A stretch of DNA of 33,793 nucleotides from Owenweeksia hongkongensis DSM 17368. GTDB lineage: Bacteria; Bacteroidota; Bacteroidia; Flavobacteriales; Schleiferiaceae. Both the position numbers and the translations under genes were made by a program. The DNA lies in NCBI GenBank assembly GCA_945865885.1, contig CAMBEZ010000022.1, positions 1 through 33,793 of the forward strand, given 5' to 3'. Under the pieces are notes generated by a model that worked only from the letters and a program-made list of their open reading frames with translations, did no database searches and was not told the DNA's origin. Shown in pieces: positions 18,039 through 26,344 of the stretch (within the stretch, counting starts at the first letter, position 1; each line of letters opens with the position of its first letter).

Positions 18039-18491
18039 TCAAGACTCCTGTCCAACCACTTCAAAACCAAAGTCAACCGTCACCGTGCGGTGCAAGCGAA
18101 TTTTGGAAGAATACTTGCCGGCTGTTTTTACGGTGCCGCCAATGATGGTGATGAATTTCTTGTCGATAGCGTAGCCCAATTTGCCCAACTCTTCCGCCAT
18201 GTGGTGGTTCGTCACAGCGCCAAACAATTTGCCGCCTTTGCCAGAAGATGAGGTTAACTTCAATTCAACGCGTTTCAAATCCTCAGCCATGGAGGTTGCA
18301 TCCGCAACAATCTTGGCTTCTTTGTGAGCGCGCTGCTTCAAATCTTCGGCCAACATTTTCTTGGCAGAAGGAGTAGCCAAAATAGCCTGTCCAGTGGGGA
18401 GTAGGAAGTTACGGCCGTAACCGGGCTTCACCACTACCATATCGTCTTTAAACCCAAGGTTCTCGACGTCTTGTTTCAAAATTACTTCCAT
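18039..18491 (-). CDS. rplI: 50S ribosomal protein L9
   Basis: A 150-residue L9 with the typical N-terminal domain MEVILKQDVENLGFKDDMVVVKPGYGRNFLLP, a long connecting helix (about 45-75) and a C-terminal domain (about 80-148). It binds 23S rRNA at the base of the L1 stalk. It is the third gene of the conserved S6-S18-L9 operon, nine bases after rpsR. There is no Shine-Dalgarno before the ATG (CCGTCCC precedes it). Confidence 0.98.
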   Translation of the reverse strand: MEVILKQDVENLGFKDDMVVVKPGYGRNFLLPTGQAILATPSAKKMLAEDLKQRAHKEAKIVADATSMAEDLKRVELKLTSSSGKGGKLFGAVTNHHMAEELGKLGYAIDKKFITIIGGTVKTAGKYSSKIRLHRTVTVDFGFEVVGQES

Positions 18492-18500
18492 GGGACGGAC

Positions 18501-18797
18501 TTATTTCAAATTATCGGCCACGTAAGGCATCAGACCCAGATGTCGGGCGCGCTTCACGGCTTGAGAAAGTTTACGCTGGTACTTCAATGAAGTTCCGGTC
18601 AAGCGACGGGGAAGGATCTTGCCTTGCTCGTTCAAAAAACGCAACAAAAACTCTGGGTCTTTGTGGTCGATGTGCTTGATGCCGTACTTTTTAAAGCGGC
18701 AGTACTTCTTTTTGTTGTTTGTGTCGATCGCAATCGGCTGCAAGTAACGAACTTCTCCGCTGGGAGCAGCCGCGTTGGTGCTTTCAATCGTGCTCAT
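18501..18797 (-). CDS. rpsR: 30S ribosomal protein S18
   Basis: A 98-residue S18. The core [26 protein letters not shown] (about 30-55) and [35 protein letters not shown] (about 60-94) are diagnostic. It forms a dimer with S6 on the small-subunit platform. Only one cysteine is present, so it is a non-zinc form. It sits between rpsF (11-base gap) and rplI (9-base gap). Confidence 0.98.
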   Translation of the reverse strand: MSTIESTNAAAPSGEVRYLQPIAIDTNNKKKYCRFKKYGIKHIDHKDPEFLLRFLNEQGKILPRRLTGTSLKYQRKLSQAVKRARHLGLMPYVADNLK

Positions 18798-18808
18798 TTT
18801 CAGCGGGA

Positions 18809-19144
18809 TTATTTGTTGGCAACTTTGCTCCGACGTTTAGCGGCGTACTCAACTCCATTCTTGTCCAAGCGGACAGTCAAGAATCTCATAACGCGCTCGT
18901 CGCGACGCATTTCTACTTCCATCGGTGCGATGGCGGTGGCTGGTGCTTTGAATTCCACCAGCTGGTAGAATCCGCTTTTCTTCTTGTCGATAAGGTAAGC
19001 GAGCTTTTTCAAGCCCCACTTTTCAACGTTGATAATTTCAGCACCAGTGCCCTTAAGTAGGCCTGTGAATTTATCAACCGTTTCCCTTACCTGATCATCA
19101 GATAAGACGGGATTCAAAATGAAAACGGTTTCGTACTGATTCAT
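18809..19144 (-). CDS. rpsF: 30S ribosomal protein S6
   Basis: A 111-residue S6, starting [12 protein letters not shown] and containing [25 protein letters not shown] and [16 protein letters not shown]. It pairs with S18. The reading frame is open far upstream, opposite dnaX, but the ATG at 19144 is the family start and has a -7 box at a proper distance. It is the first gene of the S6-S18-L9 operon and diverges from dnaX across only 48 bases. Confidence 0.98.
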   Translation of the reverse strand: MNQYETVFILNPVLSDDQVRETVDKFTGLLKGTGAEIINVEKWGLKKLAYLIDKKKSGFYQLVEFKAPATAIAPMEVEMRRDERVMRFLTVRLDKNGVEYAAKRRSKVANK

Positions 19145-19167
19145 TTGAAATGAATTTTTTAGGGCTG

Positions 19168-19175
19168 CAAATATA
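19168..19175 (-). promoter_or_regulatory. -7 box TATATTTG of the rpsF operon
   Basis: A perfect TAnnTTTG on the minus strand, 23 bases before the rpsF ATG, leaving a short leader. It lies back to back with the dnaX box, 5 bp away. Confidence 0.65.
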
Positions 19176-19180
19176 CGACT

Positions 19181-19188
19181 TATCTTTG
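19181..19188 (+). promoter_or_regulatory. -7 box TATCTTTG immediately before dnaX
   Basis: A perfect TAnnTTTG ending four bases (GAAT) before the dnaX GTG at 19193. Box and spacing are the same as in front of icmF, and predict a leaderless message beginning at or beside the start codon. Confidence 0.6.
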
Positions 19189-19192
19189 GAAT

Positions 19193-20281
19193 GTGGAAAC
19201 GGGATATACGGTATCGGCTCGAAAGTATCGGCCGCAGCGATTTGAGATGGTGGTGGGTCAGTCCCACATTACCGAAACTTTGGAGCACGCGGTGCAGTCC
19301 GGGCGGATTCCGCAGGCGATGTTGTTTTGCGGTCCAAGAGGAGTAGGCAAAACTTCGTGTGCTCGAATTTTGGCCAAAATCATCAACGAATCCAGCGTTG
19401 AACTCGGTGCGGACACCAGCTTGAATATTTTTGAGTTGGACGCAGCCTCCAACAACAGCGTGGAGGAAATTCGGTCCATAACAGACAGCGTTCGCATTGC
19501 ACCGGCTGTGGGCCAATATAAGGTGTACATCATCGACGAGGTGCACATGCTGTCTCAGGCGGCCTTCAATGCCTTTTTGAAAACGCTGGAAGAGCCTCCG
19601 CGGCATGCTATTTTCATTTTGGCGACCACGGAAAAACACAAGGTGCTTCCCACCATCCTTTCGCGTTGTCAAATATTCGATTTCAAAAGAATTGGGGTTG
19701 AAGATATTGCGTCCCACTTGGCATTTGTAGCGTCCAAGGAAGGCATTTCGGCGGAGCCGGAAGCGCTGCACGCCATCGCCATGAAGGCAGACGGTGCGCT
19801 GCGCGACTCGCTTTCTATTTTTGACCGCGTGGCGAGTTTTGCCCAAGGCAACATCACGTATGCCTCCGTGGTGGAAAATCTCCAAATGCTGGACCACGAC
19901 GTCTATTTTTCCGTCGTTGATTCGTTAATTGCACACGACGTGCCGGGCGTTTTGGTGCGTTTCCATCAGGTTTTGGAGCGTGGGTTCGACGGTCATCAAT
20001 TTGTCATTGGATTGGCATCTCATCTTCGGGACGTGATGCTGTCCGTGCATCCCCAGACGGTGGGCTTGATGGAGTGGCCAGCCACCATCAAAGAGAAATT
20101 CAAAATCCAGTCCAGCACCGCCTCTTTGGCCTTCTTGGCACGTGCGTTGCGTCGGATAACCGAGGCCGAATCTAAGTACAAAACGTCCAGCAATCCGCGG
20201 CTCCTCACGGAGGTGGCCCTTCTAGACATGGCGGAATCGCCGGAGTACGACGGCGGGGACGCCGAAAAAAAAAATCGGTAG
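19193..20281 (+). CDS. dnaX: DNA polymerase III gamma-like short DnaX product (frame 0)
   Basis: Without a shift, translation stops at 20281, giving a 362-residue protein with only the AAA+ and collar regions, the equivalent of E. coli gamma. The stop lies just two codons after the A10 tract (GAA AAA AAA AAT CGG TAG), the arrangement seen at known programmed dnaX sites. If the tract is actually A11 in the genome (a homopolymer error), this short product would not exist. Confidence 0.6.
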   Translation: METGYTVSARKYRPQRFEMVVGQSHITETLEHAVQSGRIPQAMLFCGPRGVGKTSCARILAKIINESSVELGADTSLNIFELDAASNNSVEEIRSITDSVRIAPAVGQYKVYIIDEVHMLSQAAFNAFLKTLEEPPRHAIFILATTEKHKVLPTILSRCQIFDFKRIGVEDIASHLAFVASKEGISAEPEALHAIAMKADGALRDSLSIFDRVASFAQGNITYASVVENLQMLDHDVYFSVVDSLIAHDVPGVLVRFHQVLERGFDGHQFVIGLASHLRDVMLSVHPQTVGLMEWPATIKEKFKIQSSTASLAFLARALRRITEAESKYKTSSNPRLLTEVALLDMAESPEYDGGDAEKKNR

Positions 20282-21102
20282 CGTCGCCAGCGGAGGTCGT
20301 TGAAACGGACGCGCCTACCAACCCGCAAACAACGGCACAAACCGCCCCACCGCAAGCGGATGCTTCGGTTGTGCTTGTTGCAGCCCCTTCCAACACAGCG
20401 GCAGAGAAAGTAGCGGACACTGTGCCGGTGACCCCATCCCATCCAGTGGCGGATGCACACCACCAATTGCCCGTTGAAACCAACTCCGTTGCGGAACCTT
20501 TAGCTCCGGAGCCGACCGCTTTTGCTGCACCACTTGCCCCAGAATTGGCCGCGCCGTCGCTGGTACCGGGTGGGGTGCCCCCCATTCGCCGTACAAGTGC
20601 CTTCTCCTTGTCGCAAATGCAAACTCCGGAACTAGTATCCAACGCGGTTTTAAGTGCATCCAATGCATTGGAAAACCCGGGAGAGAACGATGGAGCATTC
20701 GCTCCAGTGGTTCCTGCGGAGGTTCGTTCAGCGAAACGAGACAACCCCTACCACCTGGGCGATTTACGCCGGGTATGGGCCGAATACGTGGCCAGTTTGG
20801 CCAACCAGCCCGCCGTGCAAGCCTTGCTGGAGTCCATGGTGGTGGAGGTAGACCCGGAGCACCGGGTTCAGCTTACGGTGAGCAATGCCATCCAAGAAAA
20901 GTATACGGCCGAGCTGCGAGACTCCATGCTTCAATTTTTACGGGAAGGTTTGCAGAACGACAGCATTGACATTGTGGTGGATATTTCGCGAGAAGCCGCG
21001 GCCAAGGTGGTTTACACTCCGGACGAGCGATTTGCGTATTTAGCTGAAAAAAATCCACTTCTCCACGATTTTCGTCAAGCATTCCAGCTCGATATCGAGT
21101 AA
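19193..21102 (+). CDS. dnaX: DNA polymerase III tau subunit (needs -1 shift at 20265-20274)
   Basis: The full clamp-loader subunit of 636 residues results if the frame shifts by -1 in the A10 tract. Residues 1-360 are the AAA+ ATPase: Walker [10 protein letters not shown] (47-55), DEVH (Walker B), SRC with LPTILSRCQ (sensor 1). After the shift come a Pro/Ala/Thr-rich linker (about 362-500) and a C-terminal domain (about 515-636, ending [16 protein letters not shown]) resembling other Bacteroidota DnaX. That frame is open from the A tract to 21102, so both halves belong to one gene. The four zinc cysteines normally after Walker A are missing. The GTG start fits the family (VSARKYRP) and the -7 box. 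Confidence 0.85.
20251..20274 (+). promoter_or_regulatory. Candidate dnaX slippage/frameshift signal
   Basis: A perfect 5-bp hairpin CGGCG-GGGA-CGCCG (20251-20264) directly abuts ten adenines (20265-20274). The tract contains the A-AAA-AAA heptamer suited to -1 ribosomal slippage and is long enough for RNA polymerase slippage, the mechanism known for Thermus dnaX. The frame-0 stop is at 20279-20281. Confidence 0.65.
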
Positions 21103-21107
21103 TTTTG
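21100..21107 (+). promoter_or_regulatory. -7 box TAATTTTG before icd
   Basis: A perfect TAnnTTTG overlapping the end of dnaX (the TAA stop at 21100-21102 is its first three bases). It lies seven bases before the icd ATG at 21115, so the icd leader would be only a few bases or absent. Confidence 0.55.
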
Positions 21108-21114
21108 CAGAATC

Positions 21115-22341
21115 ATGAAAAAAATTGCTGTAGCCAACCCAGTCGTCGAGCTCGACGGCGATGAAATGACCCGCATCATCTGGTCCTTCATCAAGAACAA
21201 ACTTATTTTGCCGTACGTCGATCTGGACATCAAGTACTACGATTTGGGCATGGAAAACCGCGACGCCACCAACGACCAAGTGACGGTGGACGCTGCGGAG
21301 GCAATCAAACACTACAACGTGGGCATCAAGTGCGCTACCATTACGCCGGACGAGAACCGCGTGAAGGAGTTCAACCTGAAGCAAATGTGGAAATCGCCCA
21401 ACGGCACGATTCGCAACATTTTGGACGGCACGGTCTTCCGCGAGCCCATCATTTGCGCCAATGTTCCCCGTTTGGTGACTACCTGGAACAAGCCCATTGT
21501 CATTGGACGCCACGCCTTTGGCGATCAATACCGCGCCACGGATGCCGTGATCAAGGGCAAAGGCAAGCTCACCATGACGTTTACCCCCGAGGACGGTGGT
21601 GAGACGCAGTCTTGGGAGGTGTACAACTTCAAGGGCGACGGTGTGGCCCTGAGCATGTACAACACGGACGAGAGCATTGCGGGTTTTGCCCTCAGCTGTT
21701 TCAACTTGGCCCTGCAAAAGAAATGGCCGCTGTACTTGAGCACGAAGAACACCATTCTCAAGAAGTACGACGGTCGGTTCAAAGACATATTTCAAGAATT
21801 GTACGAAGCGGAATTTAAGGCCCGATTTGAGGCCGCTGGAATCGTTTACGAGCACCGATTGATTGACGACATGGTGGCCTCTGCCCTCAAGTGGGAGGGC
21901 GGCTTCATCTGGGCCTGCAAGAACTACGACGGCGACGTTCAGTCCGATACCGTTGCGCAGGGATTTGGCTCGCTCGGTTTGATGACCTCCGTGTTGGTGA
22001 CCCCAGACGGCAAAACGCTGGAGTCTGAGGCTGCGCACGGAACCGTGACGCGTCACTTCCGCATGCACCAGCAAGGCAAGCCCACCAGCACCAATCCCAT
22101 TGCGTCCATTTTTGCGTGGACCCGGGGCTTGGCCCACCGCGGCAAGTTGGACGGCAATGCCGAATTGATCCGCTTCTGCGAAACGTTGGAGCACGTGTGT
22201 GTGGACGTAGTGGAGTCCGGCAAAATGACCAAAGATTTGGCCGTTTGCGTGCACGGCAACGACGTTCGCCACGGAGAACACTACCTGTACACGGAAGAGT
22301 TTTTGGACGCGTTGGACACCGAGCTGCGCGCTCGTTTGTAA
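21115..22341 (+). CDS. icd: NADP-dependent isocitrate dehydrogenase (eukaryotic-type)
   Basis: A 408-residue homodimeric IDH that oxidatively decarboxylates isocitrate to 2-oxoglutarate. It resembles the eukaryotic-type subfamily: [16 protein letters not shown] at the N-terminus, [20 protein letters not shown] (about 93-112), [17 protein letters not shown] (about 126-142), and the NADP/metal region [28 protein letters not shown]. It follows dnaX by 12 bases but has its own -7 box, so independent expression is likely. It converges with a glycosyltransferase gene. With aconitase at 30948 the window holds two consecutive TCA-cycle steps in separate transcripts. Confidence 0.96.
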   Translation: MKKIAVANPVVELDGDEMTRIIWSFIKNKLILPYVDLDIKYYDLGMENRDATNDQVTVDAAEAIKHYNVGIKCATITPDENRVKEFNLKQMWKSPNGTIRNILDGTVFREPIICANVPRLVTTWNKPIVIGRHAFGDQYRATDAVIKGKGKLTMTFTPEDGGETQSWEVYNFKGDGVALSMYNTDESIAGFALSCFNLALQKKWPLYLSTKNTILKKYDGRFKDIFQELYEAEFKARFEAAGIVYEHRLIDDMVASALKWEGGFIWACKNYDGDVQSDTVAQGFGSLGLMTSVLVTPDGKTLESEAAHGTVTRHFRMHQQGKPTSTNPIASIFAWTRGLAHRGKLDGNAELIRFCETLEHVCVDVVESGKMTKDLAVCVHGNDVRHGEHYLYTEEFLDALDTELRARL

Positions 22342-22372
22342 CACCCAATTATCTGGCTGCCCGGCCGCCGTA

Positions 22373-23245
22373 CTACAGGCGTATGCCCAGGGCGGCTGCT
22401 GTGGAAAGCAGCTTGTTTTTCAGCGAAAAGCCTGCCTTGTGGTAGGCTTTTTGCGCTTTTAGGAAGCGGCCGGCTTTGTGGTAGCTGCGGGCCAGTTGCC
22501 GTTGCAATTCGGATTCTGCCGCCGCCAAGTCCGCCGATTGAATCCAACCGTTGCGCATAAACCGAGCCCACTGCAGCCGGATTTTGGCCGCATGGCTGCC
22601 CAGGGCGGAAGACATGCCGGTGCCGATTCGGTAGGCCGTCCAGGGAAGGTCGGACCAGCTACGGGGACGAAAGTCTGCGTAGAGCAGGCGAATCCAGAGG
22701 TCCAAGTCTTCGGTGCCTTGGAGGCGTCGGTCCGTTTGGAACGGAAATTTTTGGGCCAAGGAGGTGCTCAATACCGTAGCACTGGGCGCCAAAGGAGAAC
22801 GCTTCAAAAGCAAATCCGACGGTTGGCGCACGGGGTCTCCAGCCCGGACGCGGCCGGGGGAAGCCGGCGGGGACCACTCCCGAACAGTATGGAAAAACCA
22901 GTGGCCGCGGGGCTGGGTGGCGGCAAATACGCCCCACGCTTCCGGAAAGGACTGGGAGTTGTGGGACAGGTAAACATCATCTGCATCCAGGAACGCCACC
23001 CAGGGCTGGGTGGTGCGGGCCACACCGGCGTTGCGCGCCGCTCCCAATCCTGCGTTTTGGGGAAGTCGAACCAATTCCAGGTTGGGGTAGGTGTTGGTGG
23101 CCACCAGAGAATCCAAGCGGTTCGCGGTTTCGGTGTGGGAACCGTCGTCCACCACCAGAATTTGGGCGGCCCCGCGCGCGGAGGCTACCGCCGCTTCAAC
23201 CGTAGCGGCGGTATTGTAGCAGGGGATGACAACGGTGAGGCTCAC
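22373..23245 (-). CDS. Family 2 glycosyltransferase
   Basis: A 290-residue GT-A glycosyltransferase. It begins MSLTVVIPCYNTAATVEAAVASA, with VVDDGS at about 34-39, AGLGAARNAG (about 66-75) and the metal-binding DADD (about 87-90). It should transfer a sugar from a nucleotide donor during surface polysaccharide assembly; donor and acceptor are unknown. The start is a GTG whose last two bases are in the TGA stop of the upstream glycosyltransferase (GTGA overlap), so the two are coupled. The C-terminal 60 residues are basic and helical, with repeated YHKAG segments. Confidence 0.88.
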   Translation of the reverse strand: MSLTVVIPCYNTAATVEAAVASARGAAQILVVDDGSHTETANRLDSLVATNTYPNLELVRLPQNAGLGAARNAGVARTTQPWVAFLDADDVYLSHNSQSFPEAWGVFAATQPRGHWFFHTVREWSPPASPGRVRAGDPVRQPSDLLLKRSPLAPSATVLSTSLAQKFPFQTDRRLQGTEDLDLWIRLLYADFRPRSWSDLPWTAYRIGTGMSSALGSHAAKIRLQWARFMRNGWIQSADLAAAESELQRQLARSYHKAGRFLKAQKAYHKAGFSLKNKLLSTAAALGIRL

Positions 23246-24297
23246 GGAGTGGGGTCAAAAAAAACGCGTGGAAACCAGCGGTGCAGGAGCCGCCGCAACG
23301 GCTTCTTTAAATGTACGCATTCCAATGCGAAAACAGCCAAACGCACGGCGCCTTCGTACGGGATGTGCAGAAGAACCAGGGGGTGAATGCGGGCAAAACG
23401 AAGGAGCAACCGAAGGTTGACGCGCCAATTTTTTGACCCATTGGGGCCGGTCCATTCTTGCCGGTACAGCGAATGAGCCCACCAGGCGGCAAAATTGCGG
23501 TACGCCTTTTTTTGGATGGCGCGCGGAGGGGAATGCCGGGCGACCAAGTCATCCGCAAGCGTTAAAAGTTCCTCATAAACAGCGCCGCTGGCATTGGCGG
23601 CTTGCCGTTGGGTTTGCGCGTGCACCCGAAAGCGATTCAGGGGAGCGGGAACGAAGGCGATGTCGCCGTGCTCCAACAGGCGCGTGTAAAAAGCCCAGTC
23701 GCCGTTCAAACGGTACCAAGGATTTGCTCCTCCTGCGGCCAAATAGGCATCGCGTCGGATCAACGCTCCGCTGGCATTGGGCACGACGTTGTGCAGCAGG
23801 AAGTACTCGCGCAGTTCGTCTACCCCGCGGGCGAAGTAGGATTCTTTCCAACGCGCGGCACGGGCACCAAACAGGTAATCGTAGTTCTGCTGAAAAGAGT
23901 GCAGGGTGCGGCTATTTTCGTCCATCAAGAGGGTTTGGGCGTACACCAAAACCGCCGAAGGATGCGCTTGTGCGGTTTGGAGCAAGGTCTCCAACAGGAG
24001 TGGATCCGCGGCGTCGTCGCTCTCCGCAATCCACACGTAGTCAAAAGCGGCCAAACCCACGCCCTTGTTCCACTGTGCAAAAGGGCTCCCGGAATTCTGT
24101 TCGTTGGCCACCACGCGCCAGGTGGGGCGCTCCGCGGCATAGGCCGTTAGGATGGACAACGAATCGTCTGGAGAGCAGTCGTCCAGCAACAAAACCTCGT
24201 TGGGGACCACCGTTTGGGCCAAAATGCTGTCCAACCGCTCCGGGAGGTATCGGGCGTGCCGGTAATTGGGCACCAAGACAGTAACGGAGGGAAGCAT
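23242..24297 (-). CDS. Family 2 glycosyltransferase
   Basis: A 351-residue GT2 enzyme. It begins MLPSVTVLVPNYRHARYLPERLDSILAQT, with LLDDCSPDDS (about 37-46) and the DxD-like ESDDAAD (about 94-100). The C-terminus (about 260-351) is rich in aromatic and basic residues and probably lies along the membrane. The ORF opens at 24426, but the ATG at 24297 is the family start and lies four bases after a perfect -7 box. It is divergent from the sulfotransferase gene and coupled to the next glycosyltransferase. A role in building a surface glycan is inferred from neighbours. Confidence 0.9.
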   Translation of the reverse strand: MLPSVTVLVPNYRHARYLPERLDSILAQTVVPNEVLLLDDCSPDDSLSILTAYAAERPTWRVVANEQNSGSPFAQWNKGVGLAAFDYVWIAESDDAADPLLLETLLQTAQAHPSAVLVYAQTLLMDENSRTLHSFQQNYDYLFGARAARWKESYFARGVDELREYFLLHNVVPNASGALIRRDAYLAAGGANPWYRLNGDWAFYTRLLEHGDIAFVPAPLNRFRVHAQTQRQAANASGAVYEELLTLADDLVARHSPPRAIQKKAYRNFAAWWAHSLYRQEWTGPNGSKNWRVNLRLLLRFARIHPLVLLHIPYEGAVRLAVFALECVHLKKPLRRLLHRWFPRVFFDPTP

Positions 24298-24301
24298 CTC
24301 C

Positions 24302-24309
24302 CAAAAATA
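24302..24309 (-). promoter_or_regulatory. -7 box TATTTTTG before the glycosyltransferase pair
   Basis: A perfect TAnnTTTG on the minus strand ending four bases (GGAG) before the ATG at 24297. It lies back to back with the sulfotransferase box, separated by exactly 5 bp. Confidence 0.6.
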
Positions 24310-24314
24310 CGCAT

Positions 24315-24322
24315 TACCTTGG
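24315..24322 (+). promoter_or_regulatory. -7-like box TACCTTGG before the sulfotransferase gene
   Basis: One mismatch to TAnnTTTG; ends four bases (CGGT) before the ATG at 24327. It forms the plus-strand half of a divergent double box. Confidence 0.45.
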
Positions 24323-24326
24323 CGGT

Positions 24327-25232
24327 ATGCGGGTTTTGGTACTGGGAATGCCCAAAAGCGGGACGACGTTGGTGTACGCGCGCCTGGCACAGGCGCGTGG
24401 TTTGGACCCCAATCAACCGGGACCAACTGCCTTTTTTGAGCCGGAGCCGCGCGCGTTCTGGCCAGAAGAAACGACCGCTAAAGCACTGTTGGTGGATCCT
24501 GCCGGCGGATGGGGAAGCCGGGTGCCGGAGCCGTTTCGCGGCTGGACGGTGGAGCAAGCTCTGGAACAGGGTTCAAATTTTGATCTGCCCATATTGTTGC
24601 TCCGCGACCCCCGGGATCGTTGGCTGTCTGCTTTTTTTTACCGCTGGTTGTACGTACACGATCCGGATCCGAGCGATTTTCAGCGAGCGCTCCGCATGGT
24701 GCAGCACAAGGAAGCCTTCCCCAGTGAGCTGTCGTTTGCAGCGCTGGCGCGGCCGCGCGGCTTGCCGCAAGAAGATTGGCTCGCGGACCTGGCCGTGCGC
24801 ATGGATCGATTGCGCACTTTGGAAAATCAGGCGCGGGCCGCCGGTTGGGCCGTCCTTCGGTACGAAGACTTCCGTCGCGGGAATTTTGACGCTTTGGCCG
24901 GCAGAATTCCGTCCGATTGGGTCCTGACCCCGGAGGGAGAGCAAGCTCGAAATTTCAGCCACATTGCCCGAACGCGGGCCGACGGCAATTGGCGGCGGTG
25001 GTGGTTGCCGGAAGACGAAGCTTTGTTTCGTCCCCTGTGGCAACCGCACTTGGAAGCTTGGGGCTACGAATCCGGCGGGGCTTGGGAATTTGATCCCCAG
25101 CCGCTCTTAAATCCGGCGGAGGGTTCCGAGTACATGCACGGCTTGTTCCACCACGAAAACGGTCCGCACGCCTCCTGGGCGCAGCGCTGGGTGCGCACCA
25201 AGCGGTCCGTAAAAAGTTTTTTTGGCCGTTAA
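24327..25232 (+). CDS. PAPS-dependent sulfotransferase family protein
   Basis: A 301-residue protein opening with VLVLGMPKSGTTLVYARL. The P-loop-like PKSGTT (9-14) is the 5'-phosphosulfate-binding motif of PAPS sulfotransferases, and LLRDPRDRWLSAFFYR (about 91-106) fits the 3'-phosphate-binding motif. It probably sulfates a sugar hydroxyl of the glycan built by the neighbouring glycosyltransferases; the acceptor is unknown. No signal peptide or membrane segment is seen, so it should be cytoplasmic. It diverges from the glycosyltransferase pair and converges with wzt, their stop codons overlapping in TTAA at 25229-25232. Confidence 0.85.
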   Translation: MRVLVLGMPKSGTTLVYARLAQARGLDPNQPGPTAFFEPEPRAFWPEETTAKALLVDPAGGWGSRVPEPFRGWTVEQALEQGSNFDLPILLLRDPRDRWLSAFFYRWLYVHDPDPSDFQRALRMVQHKEAFPSELSFAALARPRGLPQEDWLADLAVRMDRLRTLENQARAAGWAVLRYEDFRRGNFDALAGRIPSDWVLTPEGEQARNFSHIARTRADGNWRRWWLPEDEALFRPLWQPHLEAWGYESGGAWEFDPQPLLNPAEGSEYMHGLFHHENGPHASWAQRWVRTKRSVKSFFGR

Positions 25233-26344
25233 GCCGGGTTAGACTCGGCCACGGTCCAACGGGGATCCAGCCACAGGCCGTTGAGGCGCGGCGCAAAGGT
25301 ATCCCCTTTGGGAAAGTACAGTCCTTCTTCTACTGCAAAGGGCAGTGCAACAGGCAGGTGCGCCAGCTCCAAATCGTTTTCCGTCAGGCGAAGTCCCAGG
25401 TGGTACGTGCCGCGCATCAGCGGCAATCGATCAAATTCCAACACAATTCGCGCGCGTTTGGGCCACAGGATGCTCTCCAATCCGGACGTTACAGGACTCA
25501 GCGGCGCCAAGAATTCACCGTGTTGGTTGAAGAGGGTAAGGCGGAGGTTGGGCCGCTGCAAGGGGCTGTTGTTGTTTAAGGCCACTTCCAGCCGCGCGGG
25601 TTGTCCGGCAACCAAGGAATTTGACCACCGCACGGACGCAATCCACGGATTGGCGGGAAGGGTTTCGGTTTCCTCGGGAGCTGCATAAGCATTCTTGTAC
25701 GCCTCCAAAACGTCGGCAACAGGCCCGGAAAGGCGCTCGCGTCCGGCCTCGAGCCAAAGGGCTTGAGTGCACATGCGGCGGATGGTGCCCAAATGATGCG
25801 ACACCACCACGGCCATCCGTCCTTCTTCGGACAAAAGGGACTGCATGCGTTCAAACGATTGCTGCTGAAACGCAGCGTCGCCCACGCCCAGAACCTCGTC
25901 CAGAAGGATGATGTCCGAACGCAGTTGAGCCGCCACGGAAAATCCAAGCCGAATTTTCTGGCCCGACGAAAAGTGTTTGAGCGGCAGGTCCAACTGGGCA
26001 GAAACCCCGGAGAAATCAGCAATGGCGTCCAGTTGGGCGCGAATTTCTGCGCGGCGCAGCCCCAAGATTTGACCGTACAAAAAGATATTTTCGCGTCCGG
26101 TGAGTTCCGGGTGAAAGCCGGTTCCTACCTCCAAAAGACTCGCCAACCGGCCGGAGCTACTGAGCGTCCCGGAAGTGGGAGCTGAAATCCCGGATAGCAA
26201 ACGCAAAAAGGTGGACTTACCGGCACCGTTAGCGCCCACAATCCCCACGGAAGAGCCGGCCTCCCAACGTCCAGACAACCGGTCCACGGCCGTGTGTGCC
26301 CCAAACTTCTTGGTCAGTTGATCAAAGTGGATGAACGGTTTCAT
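25229..26344 (-). CDS. wzt: Wzt-like ABC transporter ATPase with C-terminal glycan-binding-type domain
   Basis: A 371-residue ATPase of a polysaccharide ABC exporter. The N-terminal domain has Walker A GANGAGKST (37-45), the signature FSSGQKIRLGFS (Wzt/KpsT-like SSGQ in place of LSGGQ) and Walker B ILLDEVLGVGD. Residues from about 235 form a beta-rich C-terminal domain resembling Wzt_C, which in known systems recognises the capped glycan to be exported. It powers transport of undecaprenyl-linked polysaccharide across the inner membrane. The start overlaps the wzm stop by four bases (ATGA); it is the last gene of the operon beginning at 30687. Confidence 0.9.
   Translation of the reverse strand: MKPFIHFDQLTKKFGAHTAVDRLSGRWEAGSSVGIVGANGAGKSTFLRLLSGISAPTSGTLSSSGRLASLLEVGTGFHPELTGRENIFLYGQILGLRRAEIRAQLDAIADFSGVSAQLDLPLKHFSSGQKIRLGFSVAAQLRSDIILLDEVLGVGDAAFQQQSFERMQSLLSEEGRMAVVVSHHLGTIRRMCTQALWLEAGRERLSGPVADVLEAYKNAYAAPEETETLPANPWIASVRWSNSLVAGQPARLEVALNNNSPLQRPNLRLTLFNQHGEFLAPLSPVTSGLESILWPKRARIVLEFDRLPLMRGTYHLGLRLTENDLELAHLPVALPFAVEEGLYFPKGDTFAPRLNGLWLDPRWTVAESNPA

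Noticed and set aside
19145-19897. Upstream extension of the rpsF frame (to a 362-residue protein)
   Set aside because: The extension is antisense to dnaX; the S6 family start and the -7 box place the true start at 19144.
20282-21102. dnaX as a pseudogene broken by a frameshift
   Set aside because: Both halves are intact and conserved, dnaX is essential, and the break is exactly at an A10 tract followed by a stop, which fits a programmed shift or a read error better than decay.
21040-22344. A 434-residue open frame on the minus strand covering the whole icd gene
   Set aside because: It is exactly antisense to a clear icd, has no recognisable domain, and GC-rich third positions of icd suppress stops on that frame. 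Treated as a shadow.
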